Shown here piece by piece: positions 10,439-21,509 of a DNA stretch of 64,000 nt; within the stretch, counting starts at the first letter, position 1; every line of letters begins with the position of its first letter. Source of the stretch: Polytrichum commune (Eukaryota; Streptophyta; Polytrichopsida; Polytrichales; Polytrichaceae). The DNA is taken from the NCBI GenBank assembly GCA_950295325.1, contig OX485807.1, positions 15,897,001-15,961,000 of the forward strand, written 5' to 3'. Below the pieces are notes generated by a model. The model saw only the letters and a list, made by a program, of their open reading frames with translations. It ran no database searches and was not told the origin of the DNA. A program made the position numbers and the translations under genes.

Positions 10439-11323
10439 TTGCCTCACCAAGGATCCCAAAGTCTCGTCCATGGCATGTGTGCATCTAAACCGGGCCCCAG
10501 CTCCCCTTCCATTGGTGTGACCGACATTTCAATGCCTTCACTATTTCAATTTTCTGCCGTCGATGCCGCCTCTGCTGTTGATTACTCCAAAGACTCGGGG
10601 TTTGAAGACGGAGTTGTCGATAGCCCTCCTCCAAAGGTTGCAAAACTCAATTACGCTCCATCTCCATCTCCATCTCCCCTCCGCAATGAGAAGCACGTTC
10701 GAAACCCGCGGTCGACCAGACGCCTTTGTATGGATGAACCCCAAATTGGTGTCCCGGCGTTTACGAGCGTCCCTGTTGTGCTTGTGGCCCCCCTCGATGT
10801 CGCAGAAGCTCAAACCACCGCCCCGCAGGCCAAGGTGCCCAATTATTGGCATTCTCAAGTTTTTTCTTCATGATTTCCGTGGATTAGTGCATTTCATATT
10901 ATTGGGTTTTTCGGACTTCCATCCGTAACTTATACTAACCCACATCATTATATGTATTTATGGTCATTGTTTCAGACCCCAATACACATGAATGTGGACC
11001 GTTCATCCTCGACTTCGTCATTGGATAGGCGAACACTGAAGACTGCTTCTTGCGAGTCTGATCGTTGTTTGGCCCTACGGAAGAGTGAAAGACGTTCGTT
11101 TTCCCAATCGCATTCGTATTCCACTTATTCGGTAGGGGGTCGGCAAATATGGGCAAATGGCACATATTCGGGGTCGACAAATACACAAGGTTTTAGCCGC
11201 GGACCCGAGATCTTTAGAGCCATGGAGGCCATGAAAGCAAAAGAACGTGAAACGGCCATAAATGCTAATAATAGTATTGCAAAAGCAAAAGTAGTGAGTC
11301 GTAATCATGATCCGAACGTATAG
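10439..11323 (+). CDS. Two phase-matched exons of unknown function
   Basis: Exon 10,439-10,834 follows an acceptor (TGTCTTAG) and ends QAK at a GT donor. Exon 10,976-11,323 follows TTTCAG and runs TPIHMNVDRSSSTSSLDRR to a TAG. Both are phase 0. The product (about 247 residues) is rich in Ser, Pro and charged residues, with KDSGFEDGVVDSPPPKVAKL and a Lys/Ala-rich C-terminus; no domain is recognised. An AATAAA lies near 11,420. I find no phase-0 donor in the phosphatase exon that would join it before its stop at 10,350. So this is either an alternative 3' part of the same locus or a separate gene whose 5' exon I cannot place. Confidence 0.4.
10909..10930. repeat. Degenerate palindrome in intron 10,835-10,975
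   Basis: TTTTTCGGACTTCCATCCGTAA keeps both outer half-sites (CGGAC and TCCGTAA) but has lost the CG-rich centre. Its presence ties these exons to the upstream locus. Confidence 0.5.
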
Positions 11324-11930
11324 GCTATATTAACATACATGTAGTTGTGGAATTATGTTTCTAGGACTTTCGCCTAATATTGGATATTCCACTTGTATTT
11401 TGTACTTCAACCCCTATTCAATAAATATGATATTGATTTTCCATATGCAAATGTTTTCATATATCCCATTTTCTTATTTTTATGTGTGGTTCCATGCATT
11501 TGAGTCTCTTATTTGTTTCCAAAATTGGGAACATAGCATATTTTTAGTGTTTTCCTTCCTACAAATGTGAAAGCCACGTCCTTAAATAGTCTCAAAATCA
11601 ACAAAAAGTCTCCAATTACCGAATATAGTGTTATATGCTTGGTTACACTAATGATCAACAACATCATCATTAGTGTCACCTCATGACATTGGTGTTTAAG
11701 TGCGCTTATTAATACCTTGGCATGAGTATGTTCAATAATGTTATGAGGTGTATGCTTATGTTACACAACGGTCTACAAGTAGAGTAAAGTGTGTACAAAT
11801 AACACTTGGCATTGGTATGTTCAAGAATATTTCCCTCTTGCATACTAAAATGTAAACACATAACACTTGCCATTAGTATGCTCAATTATATCTTGCCCTT
11901 GCTTATTAAAATGCAAAACTATCATCTCAA
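11324..11930. other. AT-rich intergenic DNA, no gene seen
   Basis: It starts with the probable 3' UTR of the preceding exons (AATAAA near 11,420), followed by AT-rich sequence with a weak repeat of the phrase CACTTGCCATTAGTATG and variants around 11,700-11,880. No protein-like frame is seen. Confidence 0.5.
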
Positions 11931-11949
11931 GTATTCCACTACAAGGCAA

Positions 11950-12142
11950 GATCATTGCTACCTATTGCATCTCAAACCATAGACTTGCCATTGAAATTGG
12001 ACGATGGATGACTATCCCGATCTCTAGAGATACTAGACCCTTTTGCTCCTATAATGCAATTGAAAATGAGGCACATTTGGTGTTGGAATGTCCCCTATAT
12101 AAGCCCATTAGAGATAAATTTCCATCACTATTTGAGAATTAG
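11950..12142 (+). pseudogene. LINE-type ORF fragment (C-terminal zinc-binding motif)
   Basis: The frame encodes SNHRLAIEIGRWMTIPISRD followed by TRPFCSYNAIENEAHLVLEC and PLYKPIRDKF. The spacing H-x-L-x-IE-x-GR, then C-x(7,8)-E-x-H-x(4)-CPxY--R, is the pattern seen after the reverse transcriptase of many LINE-like elements. No reverse transcriptase core is present upstream, so this is a 3' fragment typical of a 5'-truncated copy. Assignment is by pattern only. Confidence 0.5.
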
Positions 12143-12289
12143 TTGGTTTGAAACCATCCTAATGTACCTTCAGTCCCATTAGCCTTTTGGGCTTCCAAGA
12201 CTTTTAATTCAATTTCATTTCATTGTAAGTTCAATGTTTGTGCTCCTTGTCCGAATTTGCTCACGTGCTTACATAGCTCTAATTTTGTC

Positions 12290-12514
12290 CTACACTAAGT
12301 ATCCCAAATAGTGCGTGTTACTATTTGGAGTTAAGCAGTCCTATAACTATTTAACGAGAATGTAATTTTTTAAACCAAGCAAAATTATTTAAGGTCTATA
12401 ATGTCCAAACAACTTATTAAACTTTCCTTAGTAAAAATCAAACTCTTGAGTAAGATGTTATTGCACTACGTAACTCTTAATAACAACACGCAATAATTGG
12501 GATCATAAGTGTAG
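12290..12514. mobile_element. MITE family G, copy 1
   Basis: A 225-bp element with long imperfect terminal inverted repeats. The left end begins CTACACTAAGTATCCCAAAT and the right end, reverse-complemented, begins CTACACTTATGATCCCAATT; similarity continues inward past GAGTTA. A second copy is at 15,475-15,622. Confidence 0.65.
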
Positions 12515-13964
12515 AATCCCTATGCATGCGGAAGCAACCGTTGTATAGGCTTAGTCTATCTCGATAAGCATAAAAAATGATAGTCATCTTCAGGTCACCT
12601 AGAAGACTTGAGTAAGTTCTATAAGAGTTTCAAAAATTGACCCATCCCACCACCAGACTCCACTTGGCCCTCTACGTGTGTGTGCCCTCTTACAATAGAA
12701 GAAAACTTGTCCATTACAACCACACCTTGTGACTTGGCCATTGTGACTTGTTACAAGAAAATGCATAAACAAGTCATTTTGGTTGTCAACCAGAGGGTTT
12801 CAGTTGTCAATTGTCCCAAAATTGCAACCAAAAATCCTCGGTTAACTACCAAAATCATTTATTTATGCATTTTCTTCCCATGAGTCGCAATGGCTGAGTT
12901 GCAATACATGATTGTAATGGACAAGTTTCCTTCTAGTGTTATGTGTTGAAATCTTCATACCCCAAAGTTTTTACACTTAAAGAGACTTTGAGAGTATGAT
13001 AAGTTTTGCAACATCTTCGGTATTGGCAACATGGCCTCCAAGCCAAGCCCTAAGGAAGAGGACAAGCCTAACTCATGAGCGGTCTTTCAACCCTAGACAT
13101 TATGGAGTTTGTATTCCGCTTTTCACAATTCTCCTCAATTTGTTGAATGATTGCCCTCCAAATATATTCAATTTCCCAATATATGCAAATCTCATGCAAG
13201 TGTCAATAACATGTCACCAACATGCCAATGCAAAAATTACTTCTCGGTAAATGTCACCATCATACACTAGTTCTCAAGACTTGAAGTCTAGTTTTCATAT
13301 ATGAATGGACCCACAAAGTAATAAACCAATCCAAATACGTTAAAACCTTTTGTAAATTTCCCATCAAATGTTCAAAGTGTTCTTATGCTCTATGTGTTCA
13401 ACGTTTGAGGATGTAACTTCATGAAAGCCAATTGTATCGTGTACAACCAATCTTACATTGCACACTTAACATACGAATTAGTATTGTATCTCTCTAGCAG
13501 CTTGGGCTGAAAATAAATCATTTTAAAAGTGCCTAGTTTTATGGAAAATAAATTTCGTTGAGTGTCCAAGAAAAAGAAATAACATTCAAAGAGTGCCTAA
13601 AATTACAAAATCGCCATAGATGAAATTAGTAAACTCATCCATGAATTATAGAAATGACTGGGATGAATGTCTAACTTGTTTTAAATTATTTTTTGAATCT
13701 GCCCAATTTTAGAATATTATTTTTCGGGTTGCCTAACTTACTTTCGCACTTTAATTAATTATTAGGCAAAAAGGTGCCCAAGCTGCTAGAGAGCTACGGT
13801 ATGACAATATAATTGGTGTGCCATGTTGACTAGACCAATCTTCATGACTTGTCATATAGCACCAAGTGTCATGTGACAACCTCCCTATTTGCCACCCATT
13901 GACTACAAAATTATAAATATGGATCAATGACGAACAATGTAGCATGCCACGCTAAATTGAATGT
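12515..13964. other. Intergenic DNA, no gene seen
   Basis: AT-rich sequence without protein-like frames. A short inverted similarity is visible between about 12,700-12,760 and 12,840-12,930 (CTTGTCCATTACAA against TTGTAATGGACAAG), suggesting another decayed inverted-repeat element. Confidence 0.4.
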
Positions 13965-14545
13965 TTAAGATAGATGTGCCTAATCCAGTGCCCTCGTCTT
14001 ATACGAACACCTATATTTGAGTGAGGGATGGTGGGGTGTGGATCTAAGAACGGACACCAAAAAGACATGTGTTGAAAGAGAGAGTGGATTACGTGCTCTA
14101 AATCTATTAACCATTCTAGATGCAACAACCAACATAAATGGGGACCGTATATGATTAATTAAGAACTCAAAGAATCTTCACTTAGACAATGGAGAGGCTA
14201 CTCATACGAGCTCCAAAACTCGCGAGGGAAGTGGCTACAAGCATGATGTAGATTGAAGAGAGAGTGAGAGGATATTTTCACATACAAGCGTACTTCTCAT
14301 CCATCCAACATAAATAACTTGAATCCCTACAGGTTTGTGGCCGATTCATCTCAAATGATTTGGAACAGACTGAACCAAGGTCTTTGAAACTACTTCTAGT
14401 GTCAAAATCAACCAAAAAAAATGATCTCCTAGCTGCACATTTCTTCTTCAAGACTTTTATGTTAGATGAATGAGAGATATGGTCGTGAGTAATAATACAC
14501 TCACTCACTCGTATCATCATATTTCATGCCCTAGAAGAAGTGGGT
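13965..14545 (+). repeat. Dispersed repeat family A, interrupted by a MITE
   Basis: The segments 13,965-14,257 and 14,511-14,545 together match 15,712-16,020 (plus) and the reverse complements of 56,458-56,790 and 58,000-58,300. Shared landmarks are 'CCTATATTTGAGTG', 'GACATGTGTT', 'GATTGGATT/GTGCTC' and 'AGAAGTGGGTGCA'. An inserted element (14,258-14,510) splits this copy. Confidence 0.6.
14258..14510. mobile_element. MITE family H, copy 1, nested in family A
   Basis: Inverted ends carry CTCATCCATCCAACATAAAT on the left and, reverse-complemented, CTCATTCATCTAACATAAAA on the right. The same element type is found at 62,650-62,884. It lies inside a family A copy and so is younger than it. Confidence 0.6.
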
Positions 14546-14975
14546 GCATGGAGAAAAAGTGTCCGTTTAAGACCCGCTCACCGTAGTGTAGTTTGTTTGC
14601 CAAAAGTAAAGAGTCCGGTAAAGGTATGGGGCCGGGCCGTAAATGTGGGAGATAGCGTGCATAGGGATATCCGCTGCCTCTTTGAGGGCCCGGAGCCAAT
14701 AGAAGCTAAGCTAGGGCCCGTTTTGAAGTGCATTTCAAGCTTTTAAGGCACGTGTGGCTGCTTTAACTTACGTTGATTGGAACATGGACATTGTTCATCA
14801 ATGGGTATAACTTATAATTAGGCGACCCTTGCCCAATCTCATTTTCATTGGTGGCCTTTGGAATCGGGTTGTTGTGGCCCATCACCCCCAAGGGCCAATC
14901 CACCCCTCAATTCATGCCAAAAGCACCTAAAGGAGTGATTTCCGATGCGCCTTCTAAAACGCGCCCCTCTAGGTA

Positions 14976-15463
14976 CAGTCCACCCTCTATAAATGTTAGG
15001 CTCTGGAGTAAAATTTTCCTAACATTTATAGTGAGTTAACATTGTAACAATTATAAAGGGAGCTTTTTGAATGCTTAACAAATGTAAATTCATTACAATT
15101 ATGGAGGGAGAGTTTTGCAAAATTATCATATATAAAATATGTGTATCAAATCAATCTTTAATTTTTATGAAACAAAATAAGAATCAATATAATCTAGATG
15201 AATAATTTGATCACAAAAGTCAAATTTGGTGGCTTTTGCCACTTTGAAAGGTTGTGAGTCAATGTAATGGATGTCATCACAAAATATTGGATGTATTTCG
15301 TAGGTTAACATTTATAAGTGGCAAATTAACAAAGAGGGGAGTAAATTATTGTTAACATTTAACATAGTTAACATTCTAGTTAGCAATATGAGGGGAGTAC
15401 GATTTTGTCAACAAATATAACGAGTTAACGTTTATAAGTGTAACATTTATCGAGGGTGGACTG
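14976..15463. mobile_element. Emigrant/pogo-like MITE, copy 2
   Basis: A 488-bp element flanked by TA. The left end is CAGTCCACCCTCTATAAATG and the right end, reverse-complemented, is CAGTCCACCCTCGATAAATG. Internally it is close to 2,499-2,956, so the two copies are quite recent. It is non-coding. Confidence 0.8.
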
Positions 15464-15474
15464 TATAAGTTAGG

Positions 15475-15622
15475 ACTACACCGATCATCCTGATTAGTGT
15501 GTGTTACTATTTGGAGTTACGCAAGTGTAATAACATCTTACTCAAGAGTTGTTCTCGTTAAATAGTTATAGCACTGCATAACTCTGAATGGTAACATGTA
15601 GTAACTAGGGTGTTCAGTGTAG
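15475..15622. mobile_element. MITE family G, copy 2
   Basis: A 148-bp shorter relative of 12,290-12,514. The left end is CTACACCGATCATCCTGATT and the right end, reverse-complemented, CTACACTGAACACCCTAGTT. It begins only about 10 bases after the pogo-like MITE ends. Confidence 0.6.
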
Positions 15623-15711
15623 TGGTCAAGTGATACTCACTAATGCCACGACAATGGCCACTATTCATGTTCTTTGGTCACATCGCCCCTTTTGATATCT
15701 TTTTTAAGGTA

Positions 15712-16020
15712 GATGTGCCTAAATCGAACACAAAACAATTTGGATACCTATATTTGAGTGGGTCACGTGTGAATCTTAAAACAAACATCACACGTAGACA
15801 TGTGTTAAAAGAGATTGGATTGTGTGCTCAAAACTTGTTAACTATTCTAGGCTCAATAGTCCATGACGAGAATCTTCACTTTGGTGATGCATAAAATATT
15901 CATGTGAGTTCCCAAAATTGTGGGGCAGATGGCTACGGGCATGGTTTGGAGTTGCTAATCATCTCGCACTAATTGCGTGTTTCATACCCTACGAGAAGTG
16001 GGTGCAAAGAGGAAAAAATC
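15712..16020 (+). repeat. Dispersed repeat family A, complete copy
   Basis: The least interrupted plus-strand copy; see 13,965-14,545 for shared landmarks. The 83-codon frame in it is not conserved between copies, so it is not treated as a gene. Confidence 0.6.
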
Positions 16021-17490
16021 CAAATAGTATACATCTACATTGATATCTAGCCACAACGCCTACCAACTCTATTTATGGTATTTAAAGTCATTGGCACATT
16101 AAAGTCAATTGTAAAGTTTGGGCATCAAACAATCCCGAAATCCCCACTTTGAGTGAATCCATAAAGTCATGTGTATACACAAATATATGATGACATAGAT
16201 AAATATACATACATACATACATATTCCTAATATACACAAATATACATTTGTTTTGGGTGCATTTGCCCATATCATGTCACAAAATTCATAAAAGGGCCCA
16301 ACCTGAGATATACCCACACATGTTGCTCCTCTTCTATCTTTTTTTTCTATACGATAGCATTTTTTTAAGTGAATCAATCTTTAATTTCACTTGTTCCGTT
16401 GAGTATTCGAATGTCAAGCCACTTTCAATGCACTTAGCATTTATATGTTCCATTATATCTTTCTTCACTCTAGGAGTGAAATTTGGGAAATTTCCATCGG
16501 CCACATACAATTCTTCGTATTATTCTAGCAAATCTATTACTATATTGTTTGGCCATCGAACAAATGCCAAAGCAGGAGGGAGGTTGGAGCCTCCACCACT
16601 CCTTCCTCCTCCACGTCTGCCATCGTGGCATGGACTCCTCCCTCCTCTACTTTCCATGGTTGTGTACGAATAACAATACAAAAACAACATATAGTCAATG
16701 AGTTATGCAATAAGAACAAGAAGGCAAGATTGCCTTTCACACAATGTCAAATACAATAAGGCGAGAACAATACATCAATACCTCCCCTTACATACTTAAT
16801 GATTTTATTTTTTATAAAATTATAATTTAATTATAGCACTTTTCATTTTAACTTTTAGTATGTGGTAGTTAAAACCATAAATATAGTGTTTTTTACACTT
16901 GACTTGTACAATCTAAATTCTCACTCATAGTCTAATCAAGGAGTACAATTATGCAATTGCATGCAAGTTTAATGATTGTATCGACCTTGTGTTCACAATT
17001 TGCTTAATAGACAAGGTTGTTGAGTGTTGTACGACAATCTCAAATATGGAGCGATATGGCGAAACCACAGTTCACTATGTAGATTTGTTGTAGCCTATGA
17101 TGACATTTTTCATTTATTGGATGGCATTTTTTTTATTAGAGAGAAGTTAAGGAGGAATAGGTTGCCTAGTAGATGTTGGTGGATGGCTCTCTGCCACACT
17201 GGGGCGGTTGAGCCAATTGCACCCCAAGCCTCCCCGGGCGGCTGGCTGGGCCTGACCACCCCGGTGTGGCCAGGGTATCGGTGTGGCTAGCACTTGAGAC
17301 AACTGGGTATGAGACCTAGTGCCCAACTAGGTGTTCCGCACTCCAAGCCCAACTAAGGGCCATTTCACACACGAGCCAAGAGCCGTGACCATGAAATTGT
17401 GAGAGCCCCACAGAAAGTGTCCAAAGGCTATCCCAACACACCTCCAAAATCACGTAGTGTGGTCGCAAATCCTCAAGTGTAGTGTAGAGC
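16021..17490. other. Intergenic DNA with GC-rich patch, no gene seen
   Basis: Contains a (CATA)n microsatellite near 16,207-16,222 and AT-rich sequence. An unusually GC-rich patch lies at about 17,190-17,285 (GCCTCCCCGGGCGGCTGGCT). I recognise no gene. Confidence 0.4.
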
Positions 17491-17504
17491 CCTACATTGG
17501 GCGC

Positions 17505-17880
17505 CCATACCCATGCCCATGCCCATACCCACCCATGCCCATGGGTTTTGGGTGGGCATGGGTGCAATATTATTGTTCATGGGCGGGCATGGGTGGGCAT
17601 GGCTGCGCTATTATTGTTCATGGGTGGGCATGGGTTGGCATGGCTGTGCTATTATTGTTCATGGGTGGGCATGGGTGGGGCACAATTACACAATTACAAA
17701 ATACACATTACATAATTTTTTAATACATGGGCGCAATTTGAATAGCATGGGTGGGCATGGGTGGGCGCATGTCATGCTATGTGTGGGCATGGGTGGGCAT
17801 GGGTGCGCACATGTCATGCTATGGGTGGGCATGGGTGGGCATAGGTCGCTACTGATGGGCATGGTCTGGGTATGGGTGCA
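17505..17880. repeat. G-rich minisatellite, (GGGCATGGGT)n
   Basis: Degenerate tandem units built on GTGGGCATGG, with a short inverted start (ATGCCCATACCCACCC). Open frames across it are low-complexity artefacts. Runs of three Gs at about 10-base spacing could form G-quadruplexes. Confidence 0.75.
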
Positions 17881-17974
17881 ATTAGAAAGGTAAATGTTGG
17901 GCTCTGGTGTAGTGTGAAGTCATATGTGACCGGGCCCTCAACCAAATGCTATTTCAATGAATATCTATTCATGC

Positions 17975-18292
17975 GAGTCGTCACACATGATAAAATAGAA
18001 TATATCAACGGTTATAAGCGTTCGGAGTGCCATGGTCTCCCGATTTTGTGTTAGGCCTACCTCCAAGAGGTGATTTTGAAAGTAATCCAAGTGACCATGA
18101 AACATGATCCATTTGATGCCATGTAGGAAGCCATGTAGGCTCTCCATCCATCTTGCATTCACATACTCCGTTGGTCCCTCAAGCGTAGTGTGAAATGAAC
18201 TTGGACGGGCTCCGCCTTTTCCACCAATGAAAGTGCTTGAAGTGTAACAGTCATGGGCTCTCAGTCTCGTGTATGAAGTGGCCCTAAGCCCA
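17975..18292 (+). repeat. Dispersed repeat family E, plus copy
   Basis: Matches the reverse complement of about 63,688-64,000, with shared phrases such as CTCCGTTGGTCCCTCAAGCG and CAATGAAAGTGCTTGAAGTG. The far copy runs off the window end. Confidence 0.75.
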
Positions 18293-18529
18293 GCGTGGCC
18301 CGCTATGAAAGCCTAGTTGAGCTCATCCAACGATTGTCAGCAGTTGCCTAGGAAGGCCCTAAACATGTGGCGCAACCGTGAGACTGCGAGGGGTTGATCA
18401 CACCGGCCAGTTCAAACACCATCCGGCGACATTTCCAGTTGTAATAGTGTGAAAAGTGTTGGGCCAACATCTATTCCTCAACATAATTCCCATCAATTTC
18501 ACGGCTAGAACCGAAACAAAGAGTTTGGT

Positions 18530-19727
18530 GTGATTGGGGCATGAGCTAACTCCAAGTTTGGGAGTCAACAACTGCGAGGATGCAAACATTGTAGGCAATG
18601 TTGATACGGATGACAAATTTATTGAAGAGTTTGATCAACTTTTAGCTATGTGTTTGATAATGATGGTCAGTTGTGCAAATTCGTTTGATTTTTTCAACTC
18701 TAATGAGCTTGAAGATAGTGGAAATCCTTCCATCGACCCCACCGGCGGTGTTGAGAGATTTGTTGATGAACATGCGTGCTCTTCCTCCTTCTTCAAAACT
18801 AACTCGGAACTTCATTCTTACCGAGTTCAAAGCATTGTGTACGTTGGTTGTGCAAATCAATTCGGGGAATGCAAGGTCTACATGAAAGGCTCGTGTTGTT
18901 AGTGACCGCTCGGCGAAGTTCACACCAATGCTACAGATTTTGAACTTCATACTCTACATGAAACACGTTAACATGCTTTCATACGGCTTTCTACATTGGA
19001 ATTGGTCGAGGTTTTCATTGTGCGAGGATGCTTTTGTTCGTTGCAAATTGCATTAATTGTGGCCTTGAAGGCAAGATGAATTGGACTAATGCTAACAAGT
19101 GCCATCGTCTAGGGATGATGAATCCACAATTTTCAGTTGCATAGGGTTCATAGATGGTATGTTGGTTGAAATCCGGAAATTTTAGATTAATCCACGACAC
19201 TCCAAGTGGTTTAATGAATGCAAGAAGATGTATTGTATGAACAATACAGTTGTGGAACCTAATAACAACGGGTTGTTTAGGTATATCAACCTTGGTTATC
19301 CCCACGATGTCACTCTTTTTTGGACATTTGGATTTGTATCAAAGTTGGTGTAGGCATTTTACTTATGATGATGAGTGCTTTGTGTGCTTACTTGGGGACC
19401 TGGGATATCAAGGTGAAGATATATTCATCATAAGACGCATCAAACGTCTTGAGTTTCTTTCTTAATGTCGACGATCTTGCACTAAATGCATTCAATAAGA
19501 TGCATGCCGGATTTTGCATTCAAGTGGAGTGGGGGATAGGTGGGCTCAAGAAGAAGTGGCATTGGCTCGTGAAGCAATTTGATTGTACTAAGTCCAAATA
19601 TGACAATCTCATTCGGGCATGTATATTGATGACCAACTTCATTCACAAAAGGTGCATAGGTTTCACCATTGTGGTTGGTAATCGTGTGGAAGGAGAGGTG
19701 GAGGTTGGATGGGAAGGAGGCCATTAG
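18530..19727 (+). pseudogene. Broken PIF/Harbinger transposase
   Basis: Fragments in different frames match the layout of DDE_Tnp_4 transposases. CIGFIDGMLVEI near 19,138-19,173 corresponds to the first catalytic Asp block, LLGDLGYQGED near 19,388-19,420 to the second, and FNKMHAGFCIQVEWGIGGLK followed by KKWHWL near 19,488-19,565 to the Glu block, ending in ILMTNFIHKR. Stop codons and frameshifts separate them, so the protein is dead. The part before 19,000 (a 122-codon frame at 18,534-18,902) is in the expected place for the N-terminal region but is not recognised. Confidence 0.7.
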
Positions 19728-19789
19728 AAACTAATCTTCATGTTGCATGTTGTACTTATTCAATAATATTGTTGCATTCATGAAATATT

Positions 19790-19970
19790 AAGTTACAACC
19801 CCACACACTCTCTCGCACATTCATACATCCAATTGAATACATGAAAGATTAAGTTCCAACCACACACTCACCTTCACACATTCCCATGTCAAATTGAATC
19901 CACGAAAGCTTAAGTTACAACCACATAACAATCTCACACACTCACTTGTCAAAATGCACATGACAAATAA
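19790..19970. repeat. About 65-bp tandem repeat, three units
   Basis: Three diverged units each containing 'AAGTT(A/C)CAACC', 'CTC(A)CACA(C)TTC' and 'AAATTGAATACATGAAAG'-like phrases. Non-coding. Confidence 0.5.
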
Positions 19971-20269
19971 ATCCAAATTGAACATTTTAGTTGAAACCAC
20001 TACCACTTGCACAAAGGAATTTGAAAAATGAGTGTTGATCAACCTTTTATTCATAGAAGCACTCATGATCTCACTCACAATCGCCAAGTTTTCCTTGCGC
20101 TTATAAACCAACCCTTGTACAAATCATGAAGACAACATATTTTTTATTCGTTCTTTCATGTCTTCATTGGTTATCAATCTTAGTTCCTTTGCCCCCCTCA
20201 AGTGGTTGATTTTGGGTGATACAATCATGTACCTGATCCAACAATTGAATTAACATTGATGCAACATAT

Positions 20270-21150
20270 TTGAAAACACCAAGGTATGTGGTACTTGTGA
20301 GAAAAGTTGATTGCCAAAGTTACAACCACAAATTAAGAATTCAATTTTGGGTTCCTAATCCACATCCAAGGTATGCAAATTTGGGGTCCAATAATGTTGC
20401 AACCACATGAACACAATCAACCTACAAGGTGTGAGATTATGAAATCCAAGTGATATTTCAGTGATGGTTTCCTTGAACCAGTTTCAAGGTAAGAGATTTA
20501 TAGAGTCCAAGCTAAAATTCAACCTTGGATCATTAAACCAAGTCCATAGTACAAGAATTCAATGTTGGCTTCATTCATCCACGTCCAAGGTAAGAGTTTT
20601 TGACATCCAAACTATAATTCAATGTTGGCTTCCTGATCAAGCTCCAAGGTATGACATTGTGAAGTCCAAGCAAAAATCTAATGTTGGAGTCGTAGAAGTG
20701 ATGTTGGCTTCATCGATCCACAAACAAAGTAAGAGGTTTTGAATTCCACACTTAAATTCAATGTTGGCTTTCTAATTAAGCTCCAAGGTATGACATTTTG
20801 ATATCCGAGTAAAATTTAAGGATGGTCTCATTCAATTTCAATGTTGGCTTCATTAATGATGATTGCAACCTCATAAAGCAAACAAACTACAAGGTAAGAG
20901 AATTCAATGATGGCTTCATTCATCCATGTCCAAGGCAAAAGAGTTTTGAATTTCACATTCAAATTCAATGTTGTCTTCTTAATTGAGCTACAAGGTATGA
21001 CATTTTGAAGTCCGAGTGAGATTTCAAAATTGGGTTCCTAATCCACATCCAATGTATGTGATTTTGAAGTGGAAATGAGATTTCAATGTTAGCTAAATCC
21101 AAACCAGACTTACAAAGAGAGGTTTATGAAGTCCAAGGTGAAGTTCAACC
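20270..21150. repeat. Tandem array of about 60-75-bp units
   Basis: Many diverged units built on CAATGTTGGCTTC, a linker such as ATTAAGCTCCAAGGTATGAC, then TTTTGAAGTCC. The array is followed at 21,180-21,500 by two more short local repeats (about 48 and 75 bp units, the second with CCTAAATCCTCAAACC). No gene is visible. Confidence 0.65.
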
Positions 21151-21509
21151 TTAAACCCCTAAATTCAATGAGCAATATGACGTACCTCCAATTGTTGCCA
21201 AACTCCAATCACAAATGCATGATGTCCACAAACTAAACTCCGTGAGCAAGCGCATGACGTCCACAAATTGAATTCCATGAATGAGTGCCTAACATCCACA
21301 AGCCAAACCTCCGTGTGCAATCAAGCATACACAAAAGCAACCGCTAAGAGCAAGTGACCAAGGAGCAGCCAAGGCGACCCTAAATCCTCAAACCCTGGAA
21401 GGTGCACAAGCAAACAAGGTACGTGAACAAGGAGTAAGCAAGTTGACTCTAAATCCTCAAACCATGGTGAGTGAGCAAGCAAACTCAATGAGTAAGGATC
21501 GAGCAAAAT

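Noticed and set aside
15643-15894. 83-codon frame in dispersed family A
   Set aside because: Other family A copies break the frame; the similarity is at DNA level only.
17457-17893. Overlapping frames of 70-126 codons rich in Gly, Met, Trp and His
   Set aside because: They arise from the G-rich minisatellite and have no conserved features.
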